A stretch of 64,000 nucleotides of DNA from Monosporascus cannonballus. Taxonomy: Eukaryota; Ascomycota; Sordariomycetes; Xylariales. The first letter of the stretch is position 1; each line of letters starts with the position of its first letter. The translations under genes and the position numbers were made by a program. The DNA lies in contig QJNS01000145.1 in assembly GCA_004154925.1 (NCBI GenBank), positions 62,001 through 126,000 on the forward strand, read 5' to 3'. Positions 1 to 11,246 of the stretch are shown one piece after another. The notes under the pieces are model-generated. The model did no database searches and was not told the DNA's origin. It was given only the letters and a program-made list of their open reading frames with translations.

Positions 1-1194
1 GACGGCGGCAAGGTTGACATCATTGACCACTTCTACAACGTTGAGGTTCTTGATAGAATATGGCGCGGCGGTATGGCGACGTTCTCGACCTCTACCTTTG
101 GCTACGACAGTGTCGCCTCCTGGCAAGTCTTCTCATTTCTTGTCGATGTCGGTTCCATATATGCCATCTGGATCTTGGAGTCATACCGTAGTGCGAACGC
201 TTGGACGCCGATGTATTTGTATGTTTAACTCATGCATGGAAGCTTGCTCAAGATAAGCGCGGACAGACTACTGACTAGAATGTGGTTCAGCCCGGCTATC
301 TTCACAGTAGCAGGACAGTTCTTAGGCATAGGCCCAGTGTCTGGCGTCTTCTACTTCCTGTGTATCGCTTTTGGTCCAACCTCTTCCGATCTAACCCGTT
401 CTACTCAACGTCAAACCGTCTGGCATAAATGCAGCATACACTTCATTCTCATTATTCTTCTGCTCCATACCTCCGAGATCTTTGCCATGTTCCTGGCTCC
501 TGATTTCGCCACGCGCCATTATTGGACTTGGGCCTGGCAACTGACCCCTCTATGGATTGGTGTTGCCAATTTTATATTTGACCAGGCGCTAAGCTTCCTG
601 CGAGTGAAAAATTCGCTGTTTACCTCACCTGAACCTCCGCTTATAGCACTAGGCTTGTGTGAGACCCTGACATCACACACAGAAGCATATAACTGAAGAA
701 GAACTGTTTTAAAGGTTGCCTGACCTCTAGAAGGTCCTAGCTAGAAAGTGAAGGTAGCGAACCCTCCTTTTATACACGTAAATACAGCTGTGGCTGAGAG
801 GAAAAGGTACCAGGGGTGCATAAAGTAATCTCCGCTAGGGCTGATTGGCGTTGTTAGGTCTGACAGCTTGGTTTCCGGCAGCATCTGGCTCTATACTCTA
901 CTATACGCCCCCTATCCACTATCAACTCTCTTTATACCCGAGGCCGAGGAGCAATTCGAATTTATTACCCATACACGAAGAGCCCTCCAGGCAGATGAGT
1001 TGGGCGTAGTTACCAGCAGCTTGCTATGGTTGGCCTGTTCGTTCTTCGACTTGTATGTTGCTGGCTTGCTAGAAAGCGAATGGCTTCTTTATGCTGGGTC
1101 GCTTCCGATCGTCATGCTCTGTTTAGGACCAGGCACAGCAATTGTAGTTGGATGGTATCTGAGAGAGAAGGCTTTGGCATCAGCTGAGAGATAG
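1..1194 (+). CDS. Polytopic membrane protein of unknown function (5' end outside window)
   Basis: I read three exons, 1-218, 291-656 and 867-1194, which together keep one open frame of 303 codons plus stop. The first intron (219-290, GTATGT...TTCAG) is convincing. The second (657-866, GTGTGA...GACAG) is long for this genome but preserves phase and joins two hydrophobic stretches smoothly. The protein has about seven strongly hydrophobic segments, including WQVFSFLVDVGSIYAIWIL, the stretch around FILIILLLHTSEIFAMFLA, and a final one ending in GWYLREKALASAER. It is therefore probably an integral membrane protein with a short cytosolic tail. No catalytic motif is recognisable. I recall similar uncharacterised proteins in ascomycetes but cannot name the family. 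The frame is open to the first base, so the start lies upstream. Its neighbour on the other strand is a dead UbiA-type gene, which hints at, but does not prove, a membrane-bound terpenoid or meroterpenoid context. Confidence 0.6.
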
Positions 1195-1869
1195 ACATTG
1201 GGGTCTCTTCTTGAGTACTTGCAGATTCTCTATGCCTGAGGGCCCCGGAGAGGGACGTACTGAATTGTTGTGAGGGATAAAATTGCGAACGAAGAGGTTG
1301 TGAAACGGTGTAGGGTGCAGGGACTTAGCATATAGGCTCGCGTGATCAGTTAGTCCGAGCCGCACATATATCTCTAGAGGTCCATTTTTGCTGGGCGCAA
1401 CCCCAAGCAGTTCAAGCAGCATCGGAGGTTTCAACACTATAATACATTGCTGCGTTGCCTTCATTACTTAACCGACGCGGCCAAAGTCGTGACAATTCGA
1501 CTTGTTCCGTACTGATCAGGACCGAATCGCCCTGTCCCAATTCAGTTGTTAGACTTCTTGGCTTCACTCTCAATCCAAACTAAAACACCGTACATGCTAT
1601 CCCTATGTAATAGCCACTAAAAAACTAAGACCATTTTATGTTGAAATGTATTAGCAGCCACGATCTAACTGGCTGGTCTATATCTACGGAATACAACAAG
1701 GAACTATAGGGGATAGGCTCCGGGATAGTGACCCTTTTCCAAACCTAGATGGCCGGTAGCTCTTTAAAACCAGTATGGCAACGAACGCCTGTAGCCAAAC
1801 TGTGAATAACCTCCAAGAGTGTATATCTCCTAGCCTGTTCCGCCCCAGAAACAAATTTCTTTACCATAA
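1195..1869. other. Intergenic stretch without a supportable gene
   Basis: The DNA is GC-balanced. The only open frames are short, without domain-like composition or splice structure. It separates the convergent ends of the membrane-protein gene and the UbiA-like remnant. Confidence 0.6.
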
Positions 1870-2330
1870 TCATCCCAGCGGCAAATTGCAAGACCCCTTC
1901 CGCCATGCCCCCCAGAAGACGCAGGTGACCATTGTCCATATCGAAGCCATGAAGGCCACCAGTATCCCCGCTGGGAGATCCCTAATGACAAGCGGCACCG
2001 TTGCGCCTTCCAGCAGCCTTGTCCCCTTCCACGTATCTGAAGTCCTGCGTGTGGCAAGTAGTGGCGAGTGTGGCCGTCAAAATCAATACCCAAGTAGCTG
2101 CATCGCCTCTCCCTGAGAACACTGAAGCTTCTTGTGGCGACTTCCAGGGGGCCGGCAAAGAAGCACCAGACCCCTACCTCTTTGTGGACGATTTTCAGGA
2201 TAGGGTCGCTGGCGCCCCCGAACTCGTTACACCATACATGGAAAGATGCCAATATAACATAAGGCAATAGCCGCGTGGCTCTCGCCTCGGTCAGTGGCAT
2301 TTGCGAACTCTGTCGGGTTCTGGCCCGAGA
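1870..2330 (-). pseudogene. Remnant of a UbiA-family membrane prenyltransferase or terpene cyclase
   Basis: Reading leftward, the translation gives MPLTEARATRLLPY, then VWCNEFGGASDP, a hydrophobic stretch and VLRE. After a one-base frame change it gives GDAATWVLILTATLATTC, HTQDFRYVEGDKAAGRR, and after a second one-base change TVPLVIRDLPAG and MASIWTMVTCVFWGAWRKG, ending at a TGA near 1870. The NEFGG segment and the QDxxxxEGDKAAGRRTVPL segment match the two prenyl-diphosphate-binding, Asp-containing regions of UbiA-type enzymes. Fungal members include meroterpenoid prenyltransferases and the fumagillin-type UbiA terpene cyclase. Only about 150 residues remain of a family usually near 300. The N-terminal part is not recognisable upstream, and each frame change looks like one extra A. 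This is a decayed gene, although an assembly error at the two sites is possible. Its substrate class cannot be judged. Confidence 0.6.
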
Positions 2331-3639
2331 GTATCAGTTACCCGGCTCGTCCAACTGGGTTGACCGTTGCTCGCCAAACGACTGGCACCGCAGTGGCGCC
2401 TAGCGGGAAAGGCCTCCGTAGGTCAGGGGGGCCAGCCTTTAATAGTGCAAAATATCCCACGCAAATGCAATGTGCGGAAGGCCCCGGGGTCAGGTGCCAA
2501 GGTGCGGCCCCCTTTCTGGGGCCCAGCGACCCACCAGTTTGGCTCCAGTTTATGTATATATAGGGGGGCTTCGCCCCCGACTAGTTAGAAAAGGGCAGGC
2601 ATTAATGGTCATCTATTCACTACCCATACTATGAACCACCTGCTGGGCTGCTTCTTCTGCCTCTCACTCCGTACTTTACCATTTTCCCTGACAGTCCGTG
2701 ACAAAGAAGGGACCTTCGCTCTTGTGCCAGATTGACCCACCCGAAAGTTCCATCTACAGACCGTGGCCCGTGGCGATACAATGCCAGATCGAAGCAAGTT
2801 CACCTGGATGCCGGCAGTAAATATACCCGCTCTAAAGGGACACACACAAATATCGCCTTCAGGAGATACAGCTAGCGTACGGTCAAATGCTGTTATAACT
2901 TTGTCTCATGTCAGGCGTCAGCTTCGAGTTTGTCTTAGGAAGGCAGTATTTCCTGCTTCGAAGCGTTGCCAAGTTGATAGGGGCTTGTGATTAAGCATTT
3001 CAAGAATTGTGAACCAGGGCTGTAATTCAACGTCACAAGCGAAGTTGACTAACTAAGGTGTCGTTTTGTATTGTTCGGATTATGTACTGCTAGAATTAAG
3101 GTACACACCATACGACGAACAACAGGGTAAATATATTATGTCAAGTTTCATAGCTGGTATAACATTATAATCTCCCCCCCTCGAACAACGCGTCTCGGGC
3201 TACGTATCTCCTCCCTGTACCCCCCTTCACTCCAGCCCCGAGCTTCGGACTGATGTTGAGACGATCATCTCTCGCGCCGACCCATTCAGTCTCAGCTTGC
3301 CGTAACAAGACCCCCGAGTGCGCGGCCGTGTACCAGGCCGGCCGATCAAATATACCTAACAACCCTTAGTTGTGAGGGTCTAGACCCAGTCAAACTTCCT
3401 GACTAACCTGTCACTACTCAGTTGAAGCACCTCATCAATCACCGTCCGCCGGGTTCGAGCTTCATTCAAGTGATCCAGCCACGTCTTGTCATGACAGTGT
3501 TGGGCAGACTGTCTCGCGCTTATCACAGCCCTTTTGCTACCGCAGCTAAACTCGCTTGAGGCACATTGGAAAGGAGGAGAACCCGCGCCTTTGAGTGCCC
3601 CGGTGGAAATACCTAAGTCACCCCCACGTACATTTAGGG
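2331..3639. other. Intergenic stretch; one strong GC hairpin, no gene seen
   Basis: No reading frame here has convincing coding character. At 2563-2578 there is a compact inverted repeat, GGGGGC with GCCCCC around a three-base loop, just after a short TA-rich stretch; its role is unknown. Small frames at 3165-3362 and 3380-3706 on the minus strand look like chance openings, and the latter overlaps the HET remnant in antisense. Confidence 0.5.
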
Positions 3640-5012
3640 GGACCGAATAGGTCAGGAGATGTTCATCATCATCCGTTCCTAGATCAGTCACGCCGGCAGA
3701 TTCCACTCATCTTCCTCTTTCCAGGTCGGCTCTCGGATCCCATCGTCTGCGCGCTGGTGTTATGCTCTCTGGATGATCCGCCGGATACGAAGCCTTGCCT
3801 TACGTATTTGGGGAAAAGGGGAAAGTCAATCCCCGGCCCCATCACGCTTGATATGAAAGAAGTCTCGGTGACTGCCAATCTGTACACGGCACTTCGGTTT
3901 CATTGCGAAACCATTGCGGAGAGTGTGCTGTGGTCCGATGGGATTTGCATCAATCGAGCCGATTTCCTAGAGCGGGAAACACCAAGTCGGGCTCATGGAC
4001 CCAGATATGTTGGAACGCCGAGCATGTTCTATGCTGACTAGGAACACCGGTTGATGACGTGGTCGTCAACCCTCAGGGGACCCATATCACGGCAATGGAA
4101 TTCTTGAAGCGGGTAGGGATATTGGCCCTTCTGATGCTGGAGTTTTGGACGCCTGTTTGCAGCTCATGAGTCCTGTCGGTGGCCTGAGCCTCTCAGGGTC
4201 GCTTGGAGGGACTGAGTAGCATAGAGATACAGAACATTTTGGCCGACCTCGCCTTCTTCTATTTCTTTGCGATATGTACGACGAAGGAGCACATATCCAC
4301 CCAGCGACATTGCCATTTTGAGGAGCTGGATCCTCCAGAGTCAGAAATTTTCGCAATTGCCACTGCGTTCCAGGTACGGCTCAAAGTCCTTGCGCATTGG
4401 ATCGGCAGCCCCTGGCGGAACCGGATATGGACCATTCAGGAAGCTTGTCTCACTCAAAACCCTTGGATCGTTCTATGGCACGTTATGATACCCTTCGCTC
4501 TACTTGAGGATGCTGTGTACTGGCTGAATATGCACGCAACACCCTGCTGCGAAATTGAGCTCTCCACGTTACCGGACGATGAGGGCATGGTCCTGCGGCG
4601 GTTCATAAGGAAGGTGTACGAAATCACATCGCTGCGAGCGAATGGGAGATTTCGTCCGCAGAACCTCGACAAGCATCTGACCCATGTACGTGCGTGTCAA
4701 GCGACCGACCCCCGGGATGAAGTCCATGCACTCCTCTGGCTATCGAGCTGGAATCGAGCGGCGGATTTTGAAATCTTGCTACTCATCAGCATCGGACCCC
4801 CTTACAACAACATATCAATAACGCTGATTGAAGAGAGCAACTCCTTGATCGCAGGCCAGGCGAATACAAGGTTTCCAGGACATCCAAGGGGTTGGGGTCA
4901 CCCTACAGGACAATGCTTTGAGTATGCAGGGGCCAGCTATGTCCACGGAATTACGGATGGTGAGGTTCTGAGGACCGATGCTGGGGCGCAGACTGAAGTC
5001 CACTGGTGTTAG
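3640..5012 (+). pseudogene. Broken HET-domain (heterokaryon incompatibility) gene
   Basis: Fragments in successive frames follow the usual order of HET-domain proteins: IFLFPGRLSDPIVCALV, KSIPGPITLDMKEVSVTANL, then VLWSDGICINRADFLER (the VWxDAICINQxD motif), then PWRNRIWTIQEACL (the PWFxRxWTxQE motif) and ATDPRDEVHALLWLSS (the DxRDKVYALLGL motif). It ends with YVHGITDGEVL, a typical HET C-terminal phrase. Near 4030 the Trp of the expected C-W-L-G-T-P segment is a TGA stop and the frame changes, and again between 4140 and 4203. The segment between about 4800 and 4890 is shorter than in intact members, suggesting an internal deletion. The last 810 bases (4203-5012) remain open. HET proteins trigger incompatibility cell death after non-self contact; this copy should be non-functional. 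Base composition is normal, so decay was not by heavy RIP. Confidence 0.8.
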
Positions 5013-5586
5013 GTACGTCACATATAGCTTCCTCTTTATAAATCGAGGATGGCCTAGCAGCTTCACAGTTTAATAAATAGACGTCGAGCAGTATTTTCAA
5101 GCAAGCAATACGGGTAATCGAAGAATGAGCTGCTTCAAAGGACAGAGTATGAACTTAAATGATATGTACTAAACGGGGTATGGGATTATGAAGTACGGGA
5201 TGCATATCGTAGTTAGAAGAAGGATGCGACCAGTGTTAATGTGGCTAGAGCTCACCCGCCACAATAGTCCCAAGCTTTCTTGGGTAAGTGACGCTAATAT
5301 GGCCGGGGGTACATAGGTACCTACACTGTAATCATTCGCCCTCGCCTTAGCGGGCAGGCAGAGCTGCGCTTCGTCAACATATTCCGTGGATCCCATTGAC
5401 GTTTGCGCAAAGCTCGACCCAAGCTCCTCGCCTTCGATTTTACGACGTTCTCCTTCCGTCGCCACCTGCCTCGTTTTCCAGCTCACTAGGAGTACTTACG
5501 ACCAGCGTCCCGTCTCCTAGGATTTTGCATACCATCGCGACGACAGATTCGGGAACCGATACTTAATCGCTTCTACCGATACCAAC
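5013..5586. promoter_or_regulatory. Upstream region of rpn11 with a possible proteasome-type box
   Basis: This gap holds no gene and should contain the rpn11 promoter. At 5458-5466 the minus strand reads GGTGGCGAC. It shares the GGTGGC core and 7 of 9 bases with the proteasome-associated control element GGTGGCAAA that Rpn4-type factors bind in yeasts. It lies about 120 bases before the start codon. One such match could be chance, so this is a weak call. Confidence 0.25.
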
Positions 5587-6746
5587 ATGGACCGGCTGAA
5601 TCGAATGCTTGCCGGTGCCAGCGGCATGGGAGGCCTTGGAGCCGCTCCCGGGTCGGTAAGCGGCTTTTTCAGATGAGGTTATCGCATCTCGGCGCACCAT
5701 GGGTTCTCTGACATATTCGTGTGTGCAAATTAGGATAACCAAAACCTCATCGACAACTCGGAAACCGTCTACATATCTTCCCTCGCCTTGCTGAAGATGC
5801 TGCGTCACGGCCGAGCAGGTGTACCTATGGAGGTCATGGGTCTTATGTTGGGAGAGTTCGTCGACGATTTTACCGTACGCGTCGTCGATGTATTCGCTAT
5901 GCCACAGAGCGGTACCGGCGTCAGTGTCGAGGCTGTCGACCCGGTATTCCAGCAGAAGATGATGGACATGTTGACACAAACAGGAAGGTAAGTCGGGGAT
6001 GAGGGAAGGACAAATCCTCCCGTGGATATTTTTGCTGACTGTGAACTCCGAAAAGGCCCGAGTCCGTGGTCGGCTGGTATCATTCTCACCCTGGTTTCGG
6101 CTGCTGGCTCTCTTCTGTCGATATCAACACCCAGCAGTCCTTCGAGCAGCTGACGCCCCGTGCTGTTGCTGTTGTCGTGGACCCTATACAGTCTGTGAAG
6201 GGAAAGGTTGTCATTGACGCCTTCCGTCTCATCAACCCACAGTCCTTGATGCTGGGCCAGGAACCTAGACAAAGCACTTCGAACTTGGGTCATTTGAACA
6301 AGCCCTCCATACAGGCACTGATCCACGGCCTGAACCGCCACTACTACTCGATCGGAATCAACTACCGGAAGACGGCCCTGGAGGAGAACATGCTCATGAA
6401 TCTGCATAAGCACGTATGGACCGAGGCGCTCACCATGGAGGACTTCAGACACCAGGGTTGCCAAAACAAGGAACGATTCCAGCGATTGGTCTCGCTGGCT
6501 GAAGGCTACGAGAAGAGAGTCAAGGAGGAGACGGAGTTGACGAAAGACCAGCTCAAGACCCGATACGTTGGCAAGCTCGATCCCAAGAAACACTTGGAGG
6601 ACGTCGGCCAGCAACTCATCGAAGACAACATCGTGTCCGTATCGAGACAGATGATCGACAAGGAGGCGACGATGCCTAAGAAAGATGTGGCGTCGAATGG
6701 ACAGGCAAATGGTGACCACATGGAGGTCGAGGACGAGGAGTTGTAG
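5587..6746 (+). CDS. rpn11: 26S proteasome regulatory subunit Rpn11 (JAMM deubiquitinase)
   Basis: Three exons, 5587-5655, 5734-5987 and 6056-6746, encode 337 residues. Introns 5656-5733 and 5988-6055 start GTAAGC and GTAAGT, and the second has a CTGAC branch site. The protein begins [18 protein letters not shown]. Its MPN+ domain carries the zinc metalloprotease (JAMM) signature: Glu56 in [11 protein letters not shown], His117 and His119 in HSHP, then Ser127 and Asp130 in LSSVD. It lies in the lid of the proteasome 19S particle and removes ubiquitin chains en bloc from substrates as they are translocated. The C-terminal part keeps the conserved [16 protein letters not shown] and [14 protein letters not shown] segments, and the protein ends in an acidic tail. 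All catalytic residues are present and length matches filamentous-fungal orthologues, so it should be functional. It is an essential housekeeping gene about 2.9 kb from a RIP-mutated block. Confidence 0.97.
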
Positions 6747-7391
6747 GTATGTACACTCCGGGCAGAAACGATCATGCGTCTCGGGAGATTCTATTCTCCG
6801 ATCTGTATCATAGGCGTTGGGAGGACGAGCGGCCCTGGTCTAGAGGCTTCGGCAATGAATGGCTTGCTTTACACTTATTATTTTTCTCGTGGCTGGTATG
6901 TTCACAACTTCACAATGTCTGGTTATGCTGATCACCTCGGCTATTTTATGAACTGGCCTTTCTCATCAGTGGCTGGTCTCCCTTCGACTCTTGGCTTTCC
7001 TAGAAATGGGAGTGTTGGACAGTGCTGGATAAAGTCAGCGCTGACTTCGGCTCTTTCACAAGTACGGGCCTCCGTTCCTTAGTTCCTGGTTCTCTTCAAG
7101 CCCTCTGTTTCGACAATGTGACAACACCCCTTGCCCACGAAAGGATAAACTTATACATTGTTTCTTTCTTCCAACACAGACGCATTTTCGCACTGAAGGG
7201 TTGATACTGAACAAGGGCATTGTCCACCATATACCTTATATGAATGCCTCTTGCCCATCCTAAAAGTCTGCCCTCTTACAATCTCCCGTGATTGCCAAAT
7301 AATCTTCGATAGGAAAATAGGTCGCTGCTTTGAGAGTAAGTAGCCATTTCATCGCAGATTAAAGCCCAGTTTCATTTCAACACCACCCGAT
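6747..7391. other. Intergenic region between rpn11 and the next gene
   Basis: It contains the rpn11 3' flank and the promoter and leader of the following gene in the same direction. Short open frames here lack coding character. A pyrimidine-rich stretch and TATA-like tracts occur before 7392, but no specific site can be named. Confidence 0.5.
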
Positions 7392-8915
7392 ATGTCTCCC
7401 AACCCATTTAGCTTTCTGACGGCCTGCTTACCTTGCCTACCGCAGCGCGGTAGCAAGAAGCCTACTGAGACCGCTTCCCACCGTAGCAACTATTATAACG
7501 CGCAGTTGCGATGTAACCTAGACACGGCCGAGCGACCACTCCATCTCGCGACCATCGCCGGCCAGCCGCCCCTGGACATAATCTTTCGGCAGCAGGGCCC
7601 CGACAAGCTCAACAGTGACGGCAACGAAAGGACGACGGCGGCCACCACCTTGGCTTCCGCCGCAACCGGCGAATTAACCCCACCACGCTCAACGCCCGGG
7701 GCCCGCGGCCGCTTTCCGACGAACCCCAACAACAGGGCCACCGCTACCGGCACCGGCTCAAAGCCCGTCTGGGCGGACACGCCGATGGAGACGGCGCAGC
7801 TGGTGGAGCTCTTCGGCAAGTTGGTGACGCTCGAGCACATCCCGTACGCCCTGTGCGGGCGCGCGGCCCTCGTCGACCACGGCCTGAGCACGCGAAAAGC
7901 GAAGCAGGTGTCGATCCTCGTGCCGGCGTGCTCGAAGGAGGTCGTCACAGGGTGGGCCAAGAGCAGCGGCTGGGTCGTCAGCGAGGGCGCCAAGGGCGTC
8001 TTCGTCGGCATCCCGCTGGGCTGGGGCGGCGACATCCGCCAGCTGCGCGTCAAGGACCTCGAGGACGGCCGCTTCGAGCGGCTCGAGCGCGTCCGATCGC
8101 GCCTTAGTAGCGCCGCCTGGGTCCTAAGCCTCACGAGCCAACTCGACCACCTCTGCGCAGCGTGGCTCGACCACCTGAAGCAGGGCCAGGCCGCCACCGC
8201 CACCAAGTCCAACAACAACAACAGCAACACCGCCAACGGCAGCACCACGAGTAAGAACAGCCACGAGATGCAGCTCCAGGAGATCGCTCGCGACATCTTC
8301 TGGACGCTCGGCGAGATGGCACGGAGTCGCACGCGCTCGGACCCGCGCTTCCTGCCGACGCTTCAGGGCGAGGACTTCTTCGCGGCGTTCACCGAGCGCT
8401 ACCCGAAGGCGCGCGTGGAGATGGCGCGCGCCGGCGTCGACGTGGCGGCCGTCCTCGCGGGCCTCCGCGTCCGCCGCGCCCTGCGCGAGCACAACGAGAT
8501 GCTGGCGCGCTACGGCGCCCAGCCCCTTGTCGGCGAGGGCGACGCTGCCGTGGCACCCTTCGAGGGCATGCGCGACCTGAACCACAGCAAGAGTGTCTAC
8601 ACCCTCGCCACTAACCTCTCTATCAGCGAGCTCGGCGGCGATAGGAGCAGTAGTGTCGTGGAAGTTCCGGCCCCCGAGCCTGCGCGAGTGCGGCAGCGCG
8701 ATAGCGCCGGGGGCCTTGCGCCGGCGCCGGTTGGGTGGCCTGGGAGTGTGCGCGTTGGCGGGACTCAGCCGCCGCCCGCTGCTGCCGTCGTTACGGCCGC
8801 GGCCGGCGTGAGGGATAGCGGGCGCAGCCTGACGAGGTCCGCGAGTGCGAGGGCCGCCCCGCCGAGGACGTCACTCATTTCGCAGGCCCATCTGGGCCGC
8901 AATTCTGCCGAGTGA
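7392..8915 (+). CDS. Conserved fungal protein with a nucleotidyltransferase-like region, function unknown
   Basis: This single uninterrupted frame of 507 codons starts MSPNPFSFLTACLPCLPQRG. Residues 1-130 are low in complexity and probably disordered. Residues about 130-270 form the conserved-looking part: METAQLVELFGKLV, then YALCGRAALVDHGLSTRKAKQVSILVP (around 152-179). The latter has the shape of the G-x-A-x3-x-G-x2-R...D/S-I segment of nucleotidyltransferase-like folds but lacks a clear catalytic Asp pair. A poly-Asn and Ser/Thr linker follows near 273-290, then a helical part containing FTERYPKARVEMARAGVDVAA and LREHNEMLARYG, and a Pro/Ala-rich tail. Codons are strongly GC-ending, in contrast to the AT-rich DNA starting 740 bases downstream. 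The ATG at 7392 is the first in frame. I recall similar unnamed proteins in ascomycetes; no reaction should be assumed. Confidence 0.75.
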   Translation: MSPNPFSFLTACLPCLPQRGSKKPTETASHRSNYYNAQLRCNLDTAERPLHLATIAGQPPLDIIFRQQGPDKLNSDGNERTTAATTLASAATGELTPPRSTPGARGRFPTNPNNRATATGTGSKPVWADTPMETAQLVELFGKLVTLEHIPYALCGRAALVDHGLSTRKAKQVSILVPACSKEVVTGWAKSSGWVVSEGAKGVFVGIPLGWGGDIRQLRVKDLEDGRFERLERVRSRLSSAAWVLSLTSQLDHLCAAWLDHLKQGQAATATKSNNNNSNTANGSTTSKNSHEMQLQEIARDIFWTLGEMARSRTRSDPRFLPTLQGEDFFAAFTERYPKARVEMARAGVDVAAVLAGLRVRRALREHNEMLARYGAQPLVGEGDAAVAPFEGMRDLNHSKSVYTLATNLSISELGGDRSSSVVEVPAPEPARVRQRDSAGGLAPAPVGWPGSVRVGGTQPPPAAAVVTAAAGVRDSGRSLTRSASARAAPPRTSLISQAHLGRNSAE

Positions 8916-9655
8916 ATTTAAGAATTGGTGGCGCCATGCCGCCCATGATTTTGACTGGTCGCGGCATTAAGGTGAGGTTAGGTAGGTGTTTCTCTGTTAG
9001 TTCAGTTGAAGATATAGCTGGTTTGCTCTGTGTAAGTGCAATGGATTCTCTCCGTATTTGATATTTGACGTCGGTAAAGTTTGCTGGCTTTGATGCGTTG
9101 GTGCTGTCTTCATAAAGTAGGTCTATTATATATTTGTCTACGGTGCGAGCCTATTTTAATGCGAGCGCAGTATGAGAGTTTGGTCCACGAGACACCGATG
9201 GCCACCATGATACGCACCCTAGTGGATTGTAGACCATTGTTCTACGATCCCCGATCAATTCCTAGCAGTAGGAGACGGGGAAGAGCGTCCTACCAGCACC
9301 GGCTACCACGCAGTCAAGATCCTGCATTGTGTTTCAGATAGGCTCAATCTGCTCTGTTGTTTGGGGTCGATGATCCGACAGGTCGGAAGCAAAGGGTGGG
9401 TGGAATGAGGAAAGAAGAGCCGGTTTATTAACGACTCCATTCGCAGTTACACAACATGCCAGAAGTAATCAGAGTACTACCGCATACGACGGCGGTTATC
9501 ATACTTCCCAATTAGTATAGCTATGCGTGTATACGAGGATGGTGTAGAATAGTCCACTACTCCATTGGATTACACGGTTGGCGCAAGTTGGGGGCCGTAC
9601 TGTAGTACGGCCCGTACAAATCGGGTCTAATTAATCTCCGAACACCGCTACACTT
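8916..9655. other. Gene-free flank up to the AT-rich boundary
   Basis: Base composition is ordinary and no coding signal is convincing; the small frame at 9081-9341 looks fortuitous. Composition changes sharply within a few tens of bases around 9655, where the first AT-rich block begins. Confidence 0.6.
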
Positions 9656-11246
9656 CAAGGAAAATAATCATAAAAAAATCAACACCTAGATTAATGCAAA
9701 ATAAAAACAATGTTATATATACTTTAAAACGAACAAACGCAATACAGAGTATAAATATTATAATTTTGTTAATAAATATTATTATAACTAAAAGTTGATA
9801 ATAGAATGGTTTTTTTTAAAAAGAATTTAATTTATAAAATATTAAGTAACTTTAATAATTATTATTCCGTTTAAAACAAATATTGAATATTGATATAAAA
9901 ATTAAAATATGTTATAACTTTGCAAATAGTCTAATATTTTTAACATTTTAAAATATAAATATAAGACAATAAAACTTTTCAACTAATTATCTATATTATA
10001 ACCATTTAGTTATTATTTTAAATAATTAATAAATATTATATTTTCCGAATATTACTTTTCAAGTAACGCACTATACAAGCGAGTAGTATATATAAGCAAG
10101 CTGCATAATTTTATTATTATTATAACAATTTAATTGTAATTATTCGTAACTTAATAACTATAATAAAATAGGGCTTGTAAAAAAGCCAAAATGAATTTAG
10201 TGATTTAAACTACAAACCAAAAGCCGAAACATAATTATAAAAAGTTTTAATGTATTTAAAACATTTTTTATTAATTTAAGAATATAAATAAACGGTAGAC
10301 GCACCCGATCTTATTCCGTTCCTAATTTGCGAAAATTAAGATAAGTCTAATAAAAAATAAATTATCGAACAGATTTTTAAATCAAATATATAAATGTTTT
10401 TATCCGGCTTTAGTGCGTTAAAAAGTTAGCGAATTTATGATTCTAGTTAATGCATACTAATATACGTTGAAATTAATTAAGCGTCGAACTTTATTAAACG
10501 GCAAAACGAAACTGAAAAGATTCAATATCGGAAAATACAATATTATAAAATAAATATTTAGAATTTCGGCAAAGAAGATTTTTAATAAAGGTTTTTATAG
10601 TAATAAATATAATAATTATAAATACTAAAAAATATAGATATTGTGAAACGAAATTAATAGAGAAATACAAAATAAGTTAAAATTATACAAATTATTAATT
10701 CGAAAAATTAAATTTCGTTTTTCGCAGCTATTTTAATTTAAAGAATTAGCGCAATATTTAATTTTAAAAATAGTTATTATTATTTCAATAAAATCCAGTA
10801 TAAATTATAATAATTTAATAACTGGTCAACTAAATTTAAAATAAATTTATCATTTTGATAAATTTATACGAATGTATATACAGGAATCAAAACATTTTCT
10901 TATTTGTAATGAATACGAAAATTACTATTTAAAAAGATTTAGAAAGTATTATACGAATTACAGTATTATTGTATTTTGCAAACTTAGATATTCTGTTTAT
11001 CGGCTTTAATATTTTCATCTATTTTGTTCTTTTCGCTTTAAACCGTATTTATTTATTTTGTATCGAAAATTTAACATAGCGTTATTATACTTATATTGCG
11101 AAACTTCTTTTTACCGGTATTTATATTACTTTTAAAATTGCTATAACGTCTTATTATTTTAAATATAGATTTATGAAAATTGACTCTATTTTATTTAATC
11201 CAAATAGCATCTTTTCGAATACGAATTTTCTTTTAATTATATTTTT
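9656..11246. other. AT-rich, RIP-like DNA without an assignable element
   Basis: Extreme A+T, abundant TpA and stops in all frames indicate heavily mutated repeat DNA. I found no LTR, transposase or reverse transcriptase motif. It is the left flank into which element B inserted. Confidence 0.6.

Noticed and set aside
5563..6719. Long minus-strand frames (for example 5805-6719) opposite rpn11
   Set aside because: They are shadows of the highly conserved rpn11 coding sequence and cross its introns without splice logic.
7493..8585. Long minus-strand frames opposite the 507-codon gene
   Set aside because: High GC at third positions suppresses stops on the opposite strand; the composition (poly-Leu, poly-Cys runs) is not protein-like.
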